In this document: positions 20,838-30,158 of the stretch, piece after piece
Layout of the letters: each line of letters starts with the position of its first letter
Numbering within the stretch: the stretch's first letter is position 1
Assembly (NCBI GenBank): GCA_015065005.1
Contig: SVRE01000002.1
Coordinates: 1 to 64,000 of the forward strand
DNA from: Oscillospiraceae bacterium
Lineage (GTDB): Bacteria > Bacillota > Clostridia > Oscillospirales > CAG-272
Length of the DNA: 64,000 nt
Reading direction: 5' to 3'
Notes under the pieces: model-generated
The model's input: the letters and a program-made list of their open reading frames with translations, nothing else
Databases searched by the model: none
What the model was told of the DNA's origin: nothing
Translations under genes and position numbers: made by a program

Positions 20838-20950
20838 ATATTCACTTTTGCACAAGCAAAAATATCACTCGGCAACGCCGAATATCACGTTGCGTTAGCA
20901 ACATATCACTTGCCACCTGTGGCAAATATCACTGCAAGGCGCCTTTGGGG
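20838..20950. repeat. Hairpin array, copy C
   Basis: TTTTGC-ACAA-GCAAAA / TCGGC-AAC-GCCGA / GTTGC-GTTA-GCAAC / TTGCCAC-CT-GTGGCAA / AAGGCGCCTT separated by ATATCAC. Confidence 0.8.
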
Positions 20951-20990
20951 TCCCCGCTTCGCTCTTTAGTAGAAGTGGGGGTTAGCCTTG

Positions 20991-23900
20991 CTATACTAAT
21001 GCAGGTTCTTTCTCTTCCTGATTTTGCTCGGGAATGGTGGTTGCTTCGAAACTTTCCTTTGCCTCAAGGTTTTTCTTTGCGGAGTTGAGCATCAGCTTAA
21101 TTCTGTTAAGCTGGTTAACCTCGGAAGCGCCCGGATCGTAGTCAACGGCTACCACATTAGATTCGGGGAAGGTTTTACGAAGGAGCTTAATAACTCCCTT
21201 GCCCACAACGTGGTTAGGCAGGCATGCAAATGGCTGTATGCACACGATATTCGGTGCGCCGCTTTCAATAAGCTCTACCATTTCTCCTGTTAAGAACCAG
21301 CCCTCTCCGTATTGGTTGCCAATGGACAAAAACGGCTTTGCCAGCTTCGCCACTTGGCTGATTTTAATAGGTGTATCAAATCTCTTTGAGTTCTTAAGCG
21401 CCTTAATTGCGGGCATTCTCACCATTTCAATAGCCTTGATTCCCAGCTTGGATTTAATTGCAGAGCCCCACTTGATTCCCAAAAATCTGTGCTTATAAAC
21501 TGTATTATACATACAATAATTAAGGAAGTCGATAAGGTCGGGCACTACCGCCTCTGCCCCCTCGCTTTCAAGCAGGTCAACCAAATGGTTATTTGCAAGC
21601 GGCATATACTTAACAAGAATTTCGCCAACAACACCCACACGTGGCTTTTTCATATCCTCGTGGATTGGCAGATTGTCAAACTCCTTAACAATATCCGCAC
21701 AAACCTCTTTATACTTGTACTTGGTTTTATCGTTTGTGAGCAAATCTATTACAATATCGTTCCACTTTTTGTGAAGAGCGTTTGCAGAGCCCACCTCAAC
21801 CTCGTAAGGACGGGTCCTGTATAAGCAACGCATTAACAAATCACCCAGGATAACACCCTTCAAGGCGGAAATTATCATAGGAATTTTCAGCTTAAAGCCC
21901 GCATTTTTCTCAATACCGATAGCATTCAAGGAAATAACGGGGATATAAGACATACCAACCTTATCAAGAGCGCGCCTTATAAAGCCAACATAGTTGCTGG
22001 CACGGCAGCAGCCGCCTGTTTGGGTCATAATAATAGCGAGCCTATTCGTGTCATACTTGCCCGACATTACCGCATCCATAACCTGGCCCACAACGGTGAT
22101 TGACGGGAAACAGGCATCATTGTTTACATACCTTAAGCCTGTGTCGATTGCACTGCGGTTGTCATTACCCAAAACCTCAACATTAAAGCCGTATTTTGCA
22201 AACAGCGGCTCAATAATATCAAAGTGAATCGGTGACATTTGAGGTGCTAAAATTGTATATTTTTCCTCGTACATTCTCTTTGTGAATTCAGTACGTGTAT
22301 ATTTTACAGGCTGAACGTTTGGCACAATTCCCTTTTCTCGCCTCATATTCATTGCGGAAATTAAGCTTCTTATTCTTATTCTTACCGCACCTAAGTTATT
22401 AACCTCATCAATTTTTAAAACGGTATATAATCTGCCTGAGCCCTCCATAATCTCGCAAACCTGGTCTGTTGTTACCGCATCAAGTCCGCAGCCGAAGGAG
22501 TTAAGCTGAATAAGCTCCAAATTCTCGTTACGTCTTACAAAGGTTGCCGCATTGTAAAGACGGGAGTGGTAAACCCACTGGTCATTTACACGCAGGCTTT
22601 CAATCTCGTTAAACACCTCCGGCAAGGAGTCCTCAGTGAACACATTAAAGCCGTAGGATGCAATAAGCTCAGGGATACCGTGGTTAATTTCCGGGTCGAT
22701 ATGGTAAGGTCTGCCAGCTAACACAATACCCCTTTGCTCAGGGCTTTGCGCCATTTGTTCAAGCAGTTCTTGACCCTTTTTACGTATATCCGCCTTGGCT
22801 TTTTCCTGCTCTACCCAAGCCTTATGAACAGCGTTCTTTATCTCATTTGGCTCAATGTCGTAGCCCTTTTCGTTAACAAAGAAGCCAAGCAGCCTTACAT
22901 AGGCGGTTTTTTCATCAGTAAAGGCGATAAACGGGCGCAAATATTTAACCTCGCCATCAACGATTTCATCCACGTTATTCTTCAGGTTTTCGGAATAGGA
23001 AACAACTATTGGGCAGTTAAAATGGTTTTGTGCGCTTTCCTTTTCCTGCTTTTCATAGAATACGCAGGGGTAGAAAATGGTTTTAACGCCCTCGTTTATA
23101 AGCCATTTAATATGGCCGTGGGATATTTTTGCAGGATAACATTCACTCTCGGAGGGGATTGTATCCATACCAAGCTCGTAAAGCTTTCTTGTGGATTTCG
23201 GTGACAGAATTACTCTGAAGCCAAGCTCCTTGAAGAAGGTAGCCCAGAAGGGATAGTTTTCATACATATTAAGCACACGTGGAATGCCGATTTCGCCCCT
23301 TGGTGCTTCGTATATGGGAAGCGGCTCATAATCAAAGAGCCTTTGCAGCTTATATTCGGGCATATTAAAGCCCTTTTCCTTGCCCTTTTCCTCACCTAAG
23401 CCCTTTTCACATCTGTTACCTGTTATGTGTCGTCTGCCACCGGGGAAGGTGTTTATGGTGAGCAAGCATTTATTGTTACAGCCCTGGCACCTTACAGTTT
23501 TTGTATCATATGTAAGCTTTAAAATTTCTTCAATTGGCAAGGTTGTGGTTTCTTGACCCTTATGCCTTTCCTTGGCAATTAAGGCAGCACCGAAGGCGCC
23601 CATAATTCCTGAAATATCCGGGCAGGTCGCATTTACGCCTGACACCTTTTCAAAGGCACGTAAAACCGCCTTGTTATAAAACGTACCGCCCTGTACAACA
23701 ACATGTGAGCCCAAATCCTCAGCACAGTTAAGCTTTATAACCTTAAAGAGCGCATTTTTAATTACGGAGTAAGCAAGACCTGCGGAAATATCGTTAACCG
23801 TTGCGCCTTCCTTTTGGGCTTGCTTTACATTTGAGTTCATAAATACTGTACAGCGTGTACCCAAATCTATTGGATTTTTAGCAAATAACGCTTCCTTTGA

Positions 23901-25298
23901 AAACTCCTCAGCGGTATAGCCAAGAGAATTTGCAAAGTTTTCAATAAACGAACCGCAGCCCGAGGAGCAAGCCTCATTCAAAAGAATATTGTCAACGCTA
24001 CCGTTTTTGATTTTAACGCATTTCATATCCTGTCCGCCAATATCAAGGACGCAGTCAACCTGCGGGTCAAAGAAGGAAGCGGCGGTACAGTGCGCAATTG
24101 TTTCAACCTCGCCCTGGTCCAGATTAAATGCAGACTTTAACAGATTTTCACCGTAGCCTGTGGAGCAGGAATATGCAATACGGGCGGTCTTGGGAAGCCT
24201 TTTGCCAACCTCCTCCATTGCGCGTATGGCGGTTTTGATAGGTGAGCCTTGGTTGTTTGAATAGAATGAGTACAAAAGCTCTCCATCCTTGCCAATCAAT
24301 GCAAGCTTAGTTGTGGTGGAGCCCGCATCTATTCCAAGGTAGCAATCTCCAACGTAAGTGGAGATGTCGCCCTTTTTAACCTGAGATTTTGCGTGACGAG
24401 TGGTGAATTTGTCAAAATCCCCCTGATTTTCAAAAAGCGGTTCAAGCCTTTTAAGCTCGAATTTCATTTCAATTCCGCTGTTTAACCTGTCAATCATTTT
24501 CTGTAATGAAACAGCCTCACAGTCCTTTGCCTCAAGGGCGGCGCCAAGAGCAGCAAAAAGGTGTGAATTTTCCGGGTCAACGGTTGTTTCCGGTGTCAGC
24601 TTCAATGTTCTTATAAATGCCTTTTTCAACTCAGGCAAAAAGTGGAGCGGACCACCAAGAAAGGCAACACAGCCGCGGATAGGCTTACCGCAGGCAAGAC
24701 CCGAAACCGTTTGGTTTACAACGGATTGGAAGATTGATGCGGACAAGTCCGCCTTGGTTGCACCCTCGTTAATAAGGGGCTGTATGTCGGTTTTCGCAAA
24801 CACGCCGCAACGTGCCGCAATTGGATATATTTGCTTATAATTTTCAGCCTCAGCGTTGAGTCCGCTAGCGTCAGTTTGCAAAATTGCCGCCATCTGGTCG
24901 ATAAATGAGCCTGTACCGCCTGCGCAAATACCGTTCATCCTCTCCTCAACATTATTTCCGTCAAAATATATAATTTTGGCATCCTCACCGCCAAGCTCAA
25001 TAGCAACATCTGTTTGTGGAGCCACAAATTTAAGTGCTGTTGCAACTGCGGCAACCTCCTGCACAAAGCCAATGCCCATTGCCTTACCAAGATTGATAGA
25101 GCCAGAGCCTGTGATTTTTACCTTTAATTCGCAATCACCAAGCTGTGCCTTAGCCTCACCAAGAAGGGCGCACAGTGTTTCCTGTGTGTGGGCGCAATGT
25201 CGCCTGTATTCCCCATAAAGTATATTTCCATCTATATCTGTAACAACAAGCTTAACCGTAGTTGAGCCTATATCAATACCTGCAAAATATGTATTCAT
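20991..25298 (-). CDS. 2-hydroxyacyl-CoA dehydratase activase-type ATPase (BadF/BcrD-like, duplicated ASKHA domain plus DUF2229-like region)
   Basis: FAGIDIGSTTVKLVV and YLGIDAGSTTTKLALIG; GGEDAKIIYF, GGQDMKCVKI, NEACSSGCGSFIENFA. Start placed at ATG 25298. Confidence 0.88.
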   Translation of the reverse strand: MNTYFAGIDIGSTTVKLVVTDIDGNILYGEYRRHCAHTQETLCALLGEAKAQLGDCELKVKITGSGSINLGKAMGIGFVQEVAAVATALKFVAPQTDVAIELGGEDAKIIYFDGNNVEERMNGICAGGTGSFIDQMAAILQTDASGLNAEAENYKQIYPIAARCGVFAKTDIQPLINEGATKADLSASIFQSVVNQTVSGLACGKPIRGCVAFLGGPLHFLPELKKAFIRTLKLTPETTVDPENSHLFAALGAALEAKDCEAVSLQKMIDRLNSGIEMKFELKRLEPLFENQGDFDKFTTRHAKSQVKKGDISTYVGDCYLGIDAGSTTTKLALIGKDGELLYSFYSNNQGSPIKTAIRAMEEVGKRLPKTARIAYSCSTGYGENLLKSAFNLDQGEVETIAHCTAASFFDPQVDCVLDIGGQDMKCVKIKNGSVDNILLNEACSSGCGSFIENFANSLGYTAEEFSKEALFAKNPIDLGTRCTVFMNSNVKQAQKEGATVNDISAGLAYSVIKNALFKVIKLNCAEDLGSHVVVQGGTFYNKAVLRAFEKVSGVNATCPDISGIMGAFGAALIAKERHKGQETTTLPIEEILKLTYDTKTVRCQGCNNKCLLTINTFPGGRRHITGNRCEKGLGEEKGKEKGFNMPEYKLQRLFDYEPLPIYEAPRGEIGIPRVLNMYENYPFWATFFKELGFRVILSPKSTRKLYELGMDTIPSESECYPAKISHGHIKWLINEGVKTIFYPCVFYEKQEKESAQNHFNCPIVVSYSENLKNNVDEIVDGEVKYLRPFIAFTDEKTAYVRLLGFFVNEKGYDIEPNEIKNAVHKAWVEQEKAKADIRKKGQELLEQMAQSPEQRGIVLAGRPYHIDPEINHGIPELIASYGFNVFTEDSLPEVFNEIESLRVNDQWVYHSRLYNAATFVRRNENLELIQLNSFGCGLDAVTTDQVCEIMEGSGRLYTVLKIDEVNNLGAVRIRIRSLISAMNMRREKGIVPNVQPVKYTRTEFTKRMYEEKYTILAPQMSPIHFDIIEPLFAKYGFNVEVLGNDNRSAIDTGLRYVNNDACFPSITVVGQVMDAVMSGKYDTNRLAIIMTQTGGCCRASNYVGFIRRALDKVGMSYIPVISLNAIGIEKNAGFKLKIPMIISALKGVILGDLLMRCLYRTRPYEVEVGSANALHKKWNDIVIDLLTNDKTKYKYKEVCADIVKEFDNLPIHEDMKKPRVGVVGEILVKYMPLANNHLVDLLESEGAEAVVPDLIDFLNYCMYNTVYKHRFLGIKWGSAIKSKLGIKAIEMVRMPAIKALKNSKRFDTPIKISQVAKLAKPFLSIGNQYGEGWFLTGEMVELIESGAPNIVCIQPFACLPNHVVGKGVIKLLRKTFPESNVVAVDYDPGASEVNQLNRIKLMLNSAKKNLEAKESFEATTIPEQNQEEKEPALV

Positions 25299-25475
25299 TT
25301 TCTGCTCCTTTCTAAAGCATAACAGCTCTAAGCCGTAATATGTATATGTGAGATAATTTCGCATTAAACCAAGGTAAAATTTAAGGCTTGCCCCTTGAAA
25401 CACTACCCCATTATAATCATTATTATATAATATAAATGTTACAGAAATTTGAACAAGTCAAAAATTTACAAAAAA

Positions 25476-25494
25476 GGAGGAGCAACGCTCCTCC
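25476..25494 (-). terminator. Rho-independent terminator downstream of cysK
   Basis: GGAGGAGC-AAC-GCTCCTCC with A run before it (T run on minus strand). Confidence 0.75.
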
Positions 25495-25575
25495 GATATT
25501 AATTTGCATAAGTAACTATAACCGCCTGTAGCCCTACCACTGCGTTAGCCAAAAAGTACCCATTCAAACGAAATC

Positions 25576-26493
25576 TTACCAAATGTTATTGGACAGATAG
25601 CGCATACCTGTGTCGGGCAAGAGTACAACAATATTTTTCCCCTCTTCTTTTTTGGCAAGAGCGATTGCGGCGCAAAGAGCAGCGCCCGAGGAAATTCCTG
25701 CCAAAATCCCCTCTGTTTTGCTGATTTGGGCGGTGTATTTGTACGCATCCTCATCACTTACCGTTATGATTTCATCATACACAGTTGTATCAAGTGTGCT
25801 TGGCACGAAATTTGCACCTATGCCCTGTATTTTGTGTGGACCGCTTACACCCTTGCTTAAAAGGGGACTGCTTTGCGGCTCAACCGCCACGATTTTTATC
25901 TGCGGATTTTTCTCCTTTAGGTATTTGCCAACGCCGCTTAAGGTGCCGCCTGTGCCAACCGCACAAACGAAAATATCCACACGTCCTTCCATGTTTTCGT
26001 AAATTTCCGGCCCTGTGGTTTCATAATGCGCCTTTGGATTTGCCCCATTTTCAAACTGTGAGGCAACAAAAGAATTTGGCGTTTCCGTGGCGATTTTCTG
26101 CGCAAGCTCATTTGCGCCCTTCATACCCAAATTTCCGTCACTCAAAACAACCTTAGCCCCATAGGCTTCCATTATTTGTATTCTTTCCCTTGACATAGTG
26201 TCAGGCATAACAATAATAACCTTGTAGCCGCGGCACACCCCCACCATAGCAAGGCCGATACCGGTGTTTCCGGAGGTTGACTCTATTATGGTGCCACCTG
26301 CCTTTAGCTTACCCTGCTTTTCCGCTTCGTCAATAATGCTCACGGCAATTCTGTCCTTTGCTGAGCCTGCGGGATTAAACATCTCCAGCTTAGCATAAAG
26401 CTTGCTTTTAAGACCGTATTCCTTTTCTGTTTTTGCAAGCTCCACAATAGGCGTTTTTCCTATCAGCTCTTCAATTGATTTATATATTTTCAT
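25576..26493 (-). CDS. cysK: Cysteine synthase A (O-acetylserine sulfhydrylase)
   Basis: KLEMFNPAGSAKDRIAVSI, ESTSGNTGIGLAM, VGTGGTLSGVGKYLKE, GISSGAA. Confidence 0.95.
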   Translation of the reverse strand: MKIYKSIEELIGKTPIVELAKTEKEYGLKSKLYAKLEMFNPAGSAKDRIAVSIIDEAEKQGKLKAGGTIIESTSGNTGIGLAMVGVCRGYKVIIVMPDTMSRERIQIMEAYGAKVVLSDGNLGMKGANELAQKIATETPNSFVASQFENGANPKAHYETTGPEIYENMEGRVDIFVCAVGTGGTLSGVGKYLKEKNPQIKIVAVEPQSSPLLSKGVSGPHKIQGIGANFVPSTLDTTVYDEIITVSDEDAYKYTAQISKTEGILAGISSGAALCAAIALAKKEEGKNIVVLLPDTGMRYLSNNIW

Positions 26494-26623
26494 ACCAATA
26501 CCTCGCTTTTCTTTATTTTAACATATTACCGATATGTAGTCAACGGAGAAATTATGCAAAAGGTCTTTATTTTTTTGTAAATTTGTGATAGAATATATAA
26601 AATTACGTAGCAAGGAGGAAAAA

Positions 26624-27391
26624 ATGGCATACGGAATTATTTTTGATTTAGACGGCACCCTTGCCGACACAGTTGACGACCTAAGAACCGCCGTTAACTC
26701 CACCTTAGCCATTTTGGGATACGAGCCACGTTCCAAATTTGAAATTATCAGCTATTTAAACAACGGCTCCCGTGAGCTTGTGCGCCGTGCCCTGCCAACC
26801 GCAGTTCAAGGCGAAGAATTTATTATACAAAGCGCGCTTAACATATATGGGCAAGAGTACGAAAAGTGCTTTTGCAACAAAACACGCGCTTACACGGGAA
26901 TTTATGAGGTGCTGAAGGATTTAAAGAAAAGCAAGTTCAAGTTAGGCGTTCTTTCCAATAAGCCACACCGCTTTGTAGCTGAAATTATATCAAAGCTTTT
27001 CGGCGACAATACATTTGATTTTGTAATGGGTCAAAGCGATTTGCCGCGCAAGCCCGACCCAACAGCAGCGCTCTTGGTGGCTAAGGAAATCGGCGTTAAG
27101 GCTAACAAGTGCATTTTCGTTGGTGACTCTGACGTGGATATGAAAACTGCGGAAAATGCGGATATGCGCTCAATCGGCGTTAGCTGGGGCTACAGAAAGG
27201 TAAATCTTTTGGTTAGCAGCGGCGCCAATTACATAGCTGAAAGCCCTGCCCAAATTTTAGAGCACGCAAACGAGTGTGTACGTATTATCAAGCTGGAAAG
27301 AAAGCAAAGCAGAGTGAAAACACCTGAACCTGTGGCTGAAAAGCCCCACCAACTCACGTTAAATGACACACGCAGAAAAGCCTCAAGATAG
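26624..27391 (+). CDS. HAD hydrolase, phosphoglycolate phosphatase-like
   Basis: IIFDLDGTLADT, LGVLSNKPH, GDSDVDMKTA; AAGGAGG upstream of ATG 26624. Confidence 0.88.
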   Translation: MAYGIIFDLDGTLADTVDDLRTAVNSTLAILGYEPRSKFEIISYLNNGSRELVRRALPTAVQGEEFIIQSALNIYGQEYEKCFCNKTRAYTGIYEVLKDLKKSKFKLGVLSNKPHRFVAEIISKLFGDNTFDFVMGQSDLPRKPDPTAALLVAKEIGVKANKCIFVGDSDVDMKTAENADMRSIGVSWGYRKVNLLVSSGANYIAESPAQILEHANECVRIIKLERKQSRVKTPEPVAEKPHQLTLNDTRRKASR

Positions 27392-27604
27392 TGTATCATA
27401 CAACTAACTTTTTATGAACAGTTCAAATCTATTTTATAAAAGAACCATTGGCGAGAGGCAGCCTTGCCTCTCGTTTTACATGGTACCTGTTTTATACCGC
27501 AAGAGAGTATAAGCTTTAGTCTTTTGCCATAATTTTAATAAATTCAAAAAAACACTTGACTTTTTGAATTTAATGTGTTATCATATTTAACGCTAACAGC
27601 AATT

Positions 27605-27680
27605 GCGCCCTTAGCTCAGCGGATAGAGTGCCCGGCTACGAACCGGTAGGTCGAGAGTTCGAATCTCCCAGGGCGCGCCA
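27605..27680 (+). tRNA. tRNA-Arg (anticodon ACG), CCA encoded
   Basis: GCGCCCTTAGCTCAGCGGATAGAGTGCCCGGCTACGAACCGGTAGGTCGAGAGTTCGAATCTCCCAGGGCGCGCCA; cloverleaf with acceptor GCGCCCT/AGGGCGC. Confidence 0.95.
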
Positions 27681-27685
27681 AGAGA

Positions 27686-27723
27686 GACTCAGTTGAACCC
27701 CTGTGGTTATGCTGAGTCTTTTT
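27686..27723 (+). terminator. tRNA terminator
   Basis: GACTCAG...CTGAGTC followed by TTTTTA. Confidence 0.7.
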
Positions 27724-27739
27724 ATTTTCATAAGTATTT

Positions 27740-27786
27740 AAAAACTCGGTTATGTGTGGATAAAACCACAAATAACCGAGTTTTTT
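27740..27786 (+). terminator. Long hairpin/terminator left of the Thoeris-like cassette
   Basis: AAAAACTCGGTTAT-G-TGTGG ... CCACA-A-ATAACCGAGTTTTTT. Confidence 0.7.
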
Positions 27787-27814
27787 GTCGTGGTGCTCAG
27801 AAAATTTTACTTCA

Positions 27815-27843
27815 AATAACTAACAATTATTTGGAGTGAAAAT
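27815..27843 (+). repeat. Left arm of perfect 29-bp inverted repeat
   Basis: AATAACTAACAATTATTTGGAGTGAAAAT; reverse complement occurs at 30064-30092. Confidence 0.97.
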
Positions 27844-27875
27844 TTAAGAAACATACAAATTATCGGAGAAAATTT

Positions 27876-29354
27876 ATGAAAGTAAACAACCAGAAGTTAG
27901 TATCATACTCTACAATTCCACGTTTTATTGAACATTTCACACGAAAAATGAAAATTAAAAAAGCATCTTTATTTTTTGGTGCTGGGATAAGCAAGGATTC
28001 CGGTTTCCCGTGTTGGGATGAAGTATTGAAACCTTATAGTGAAAGTTTAAATTTAAATTGGCAGTTTGAAAAAAATGATCTTCCTCTAATTGCACAATTT
28101 GCATATGATTCGGAACCAATGCATTTTAATGATAATACGCAAAGAATATTCTCAAAACCATCAAAGGAAAACAAAATTATTGATTCATTTATTTCATTGC
28201 CTGTCGACAATATATGGACAACTAATTTTGAAACTTCAATAGAAAATTCTTGTGAACGAAAAATTAGAGAAAAAACTTTAAAAAGTTACCATGTTTTTGG
28301 ACTTGATGAAGACAATACAACTCTCAACACTTTTGAAAAAAATATATACAAAATAAATGGAACAATTGCAAACAATGCTTCAAATTATATTTTTGTTAAA
28401 GAGGATTTTTATCGGCATCGAAATAAACAGAATAAATATCTTTCTTTACTACAAAAAAAGCTACAAGAAAACAGTTTTCTATTTTACGGATACAGCTTTT
28501 CAGATGATATAGTATTAAATGAAATATCGAAATTAAAATATCAGTTGGAAATTCCAACTGATAAGTTACCGATTCACTACAGATTCGTTGCTGCCAAAAA
28601 TATTGAAAGCAACGAAGAAATTTCACACATTAATTACTATTCTGAGTATCTTAATAAGTATTACAATATAAAAACCATAATAATTCCGTCTTATGATGTT
28701 ATGCCTAATATATTATCAAATTTGCTGAAACTGTTTTACATAGATAATATATACATTTCAGGTGCTATTTCAAATTTTGATCAATTATCTGAAAAAACCG
28801 TTCAAGAATTCACAAGCACGTTAAGCAAGAAACTAATAGCTAATAACTATAAAATATATTCTGGCTACGGACGAGGTGTAGGAAGTGCTCTGCTAAAAGG
28901 CGCTATTGACCATGTTTCTTTAGATTTTTATGATAGATTGTCGGAAGTAATCTCGTTAAATCCTTTTCCATATGAATTTCAAGATTTTTCTGATAAAGAT
29001 AAAAATCAATATCGTTATTTTATTCAAAAACAATGTGGTGTATCAATATTTATTTTTGGAAATAAAATTGAAAAAGAAGGCTATTTGACAGGGATGATAG
29101 AAGAATTAAAAATAGCATCTAATTTAAACCACTTCGTTATACCGATTCCCCAAACTGGGTTTACATCGAAATTTTTATATGACAAAATTTTTCAGCAAGA
29201 CACCGAGTTTGCAAACATACCTTTTCAACACATGGCTTCATTTAAAACAAATAACAATTTGAGTGAAAATACAGATGAGATAATTGACGATTTAATAATG
29301 GTTCTTCAAAAAATTAGGCGAAATTTAATTAACTTTAGTTTTGATGAGATTTAA
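27876..29354 (+). CDS. thsA: ThsA-like Thoeris effector: SIR2-like domain plus C-terminal SLOG domain
   Basis: SIR2: LFFGAGISKDSGFPCW, IWTTNFETSIE, FLFYGYSFSDD; SLOG: YISGAISNFD...LIANNYKIYSGYGRGVGSALLKGAIDH, GVSIFIFGNKI. Confidence 0.85.
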   Translation: MKVNNQKLVSYSTIPRFIEHFTRKMKIKKASLFFGAGISKDSGFPCWDEVLKPYSESLNLNWQFEKNDLPLIAQFAYDSEPMHFNDNTQRIFSKPSKENKIIDSFISLPVDNIWTTNFETSIENSCERKIREKTLKSYHVFGLDEDNTTLNTFEKNIYKINGTIANNASNYIFVKEDFYRHRNKQNKYLSLLQKKLQENSFLFYGYSFSDDIVLNEISKLKYQLEIPTDKLPIHYRFVAAKNIESNEEISHINYYSEYLNKYYNIKTIIIPSYDVMPNILSNLLKLFYIDNIYISGAISNFDQLSEKTVQEFTSTLSKKLIANNYKIYSGYGRGVGSALLKGAIDHVSLDFYDRLSEVISLNPFPYEFQDFSDKDKNQYRYFIQKQCGVSIFIFGNKIEKEGYLTGMIEELKIASNLNHFVIPIPQTGFTSKFLYDKIFQQDTEFANIPFQHMASFKTNNNLSENTDEIIDDLIMVLQKIRRNLINFSFDEI

Positions 29355-30065
29355 TATTAATACAAGCGAATTTTCTATAATTAGCATCTGATCGTCGGTA
29401 ATGCTATTTTGGTTTTTTGTATATTGAAATAGTTGCTCAACGATGTTAAAATAGTAATCTATCACCGGATTTGTTAAATAAAAAGTCTTCAAATATTTAA
29501 GTGTGATTTTTATATTTAGATACTTTTCTAAATGATTTTTCAAGTATTGAATATCTTTTAATAAAGAATGTAAAAAAGTATCTTTTTTATAATTTTCTGT
29601 AATTTTTTCTAAAGTATTTGCTTTGAAATGTTGTAATTGGTCATAGATAATGCTAGATACTATTCTTTCAGCATATCTTGCAATCGGCTTTTGATTATCA
29701 AATCGCTCATATGCTATATCTTTAAGTTCTGGGAAAAATTTTTCCACATCATTAGTGTTTATATCATAATAAATCGGAAATATTTTGCGTATTTCTGAAT
29801 TAGTGCTTTTGTGATGATATATTTTTAACGCAGTTTTCAATTCTTCTTTTGGCCACTCTTTAGATAAAAAATCTTTGGATATAACAACAACAAAATATTT
29901 TGACTGCATTATGCCATTATGTATCGTTTGAAAAATATCTTCGCCCATAAATATATTAAATTTGTCAAACCACGTTTCCATGTTTAAAGATTTTAATTCA
30001 AATAAAAGAGGTTTGACGAATGTTTCTTTTTGCTCTTTACTGTGGCTAATAAATATTTTATTCAT
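29325..30065 (-). CDS. thsB: ThsB-like TIR-domain protein
   Basis: MNKIFISHSKEQKETFVKPLLFELKSLNMETWFDKFNIFMGEDI, FVVVISKDFLSKEWPKEEL (TIR, catalytic Glu region). ATG 30065 preceded by GGAGTGAAA. Confidence 0.82.
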   Translation of the reverse strand: MNKIFISHSKEQKETFVKPLLFELKSLNMETWFDKFNIFMGEDIFQTIHNGIMQSKYFVVVISKDFLSKEWPKEELKTALKIYHHKSTNSEIRKIFPIYYDINTNDVEKFFPELKDIAYERFDNQKPIARYAERIVSSIIYDQLQHFKANTLEKITENYKKDTFLHSLLKDIQYLKNHLEKYLNIKITLKYLKTFYLTNPVIDYYFNIVEQLFQYTKNQNSITDDQMLIIENSLVLILNLIKTKVN

Positions 30066-30092
30066 TTTCACTCCAAATAATTGTTAGTTATT
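30064..30092 (-). repeat. Right arm of perfect 29-bp inverted repeat
   Basis: ATTTTCACTCCAAATAATTGTTAGTTATT, exact reverse complement of 27815-27843. Confidence 0.97.
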
Positions 30093-30100
30093 GCAATTAA

Positions 30101-30132
30101 ATTATATCACGATATGATATAATTTTCAATGA
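30101..30132 (-). promoter_or_regulatory. thsB promoter overlapping a perfect palindrome
   Basis: Minus strand TTGAAA, 17 nt, TATAAT; ATTATATCA-CGATA-TGATATAAT (30101-30123). Confidence 0.65.
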
Positions 30133-30158
30133 ATTTCAACAAATATTGGGAGGCTTTT

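Noticed and set aside
27815-30092. Transposon with terminal repeats as the preferred explanation
   Set aside because: No transposase inside and no target-site duplication seen outside the repeats; kept only as an alternative to inversion.
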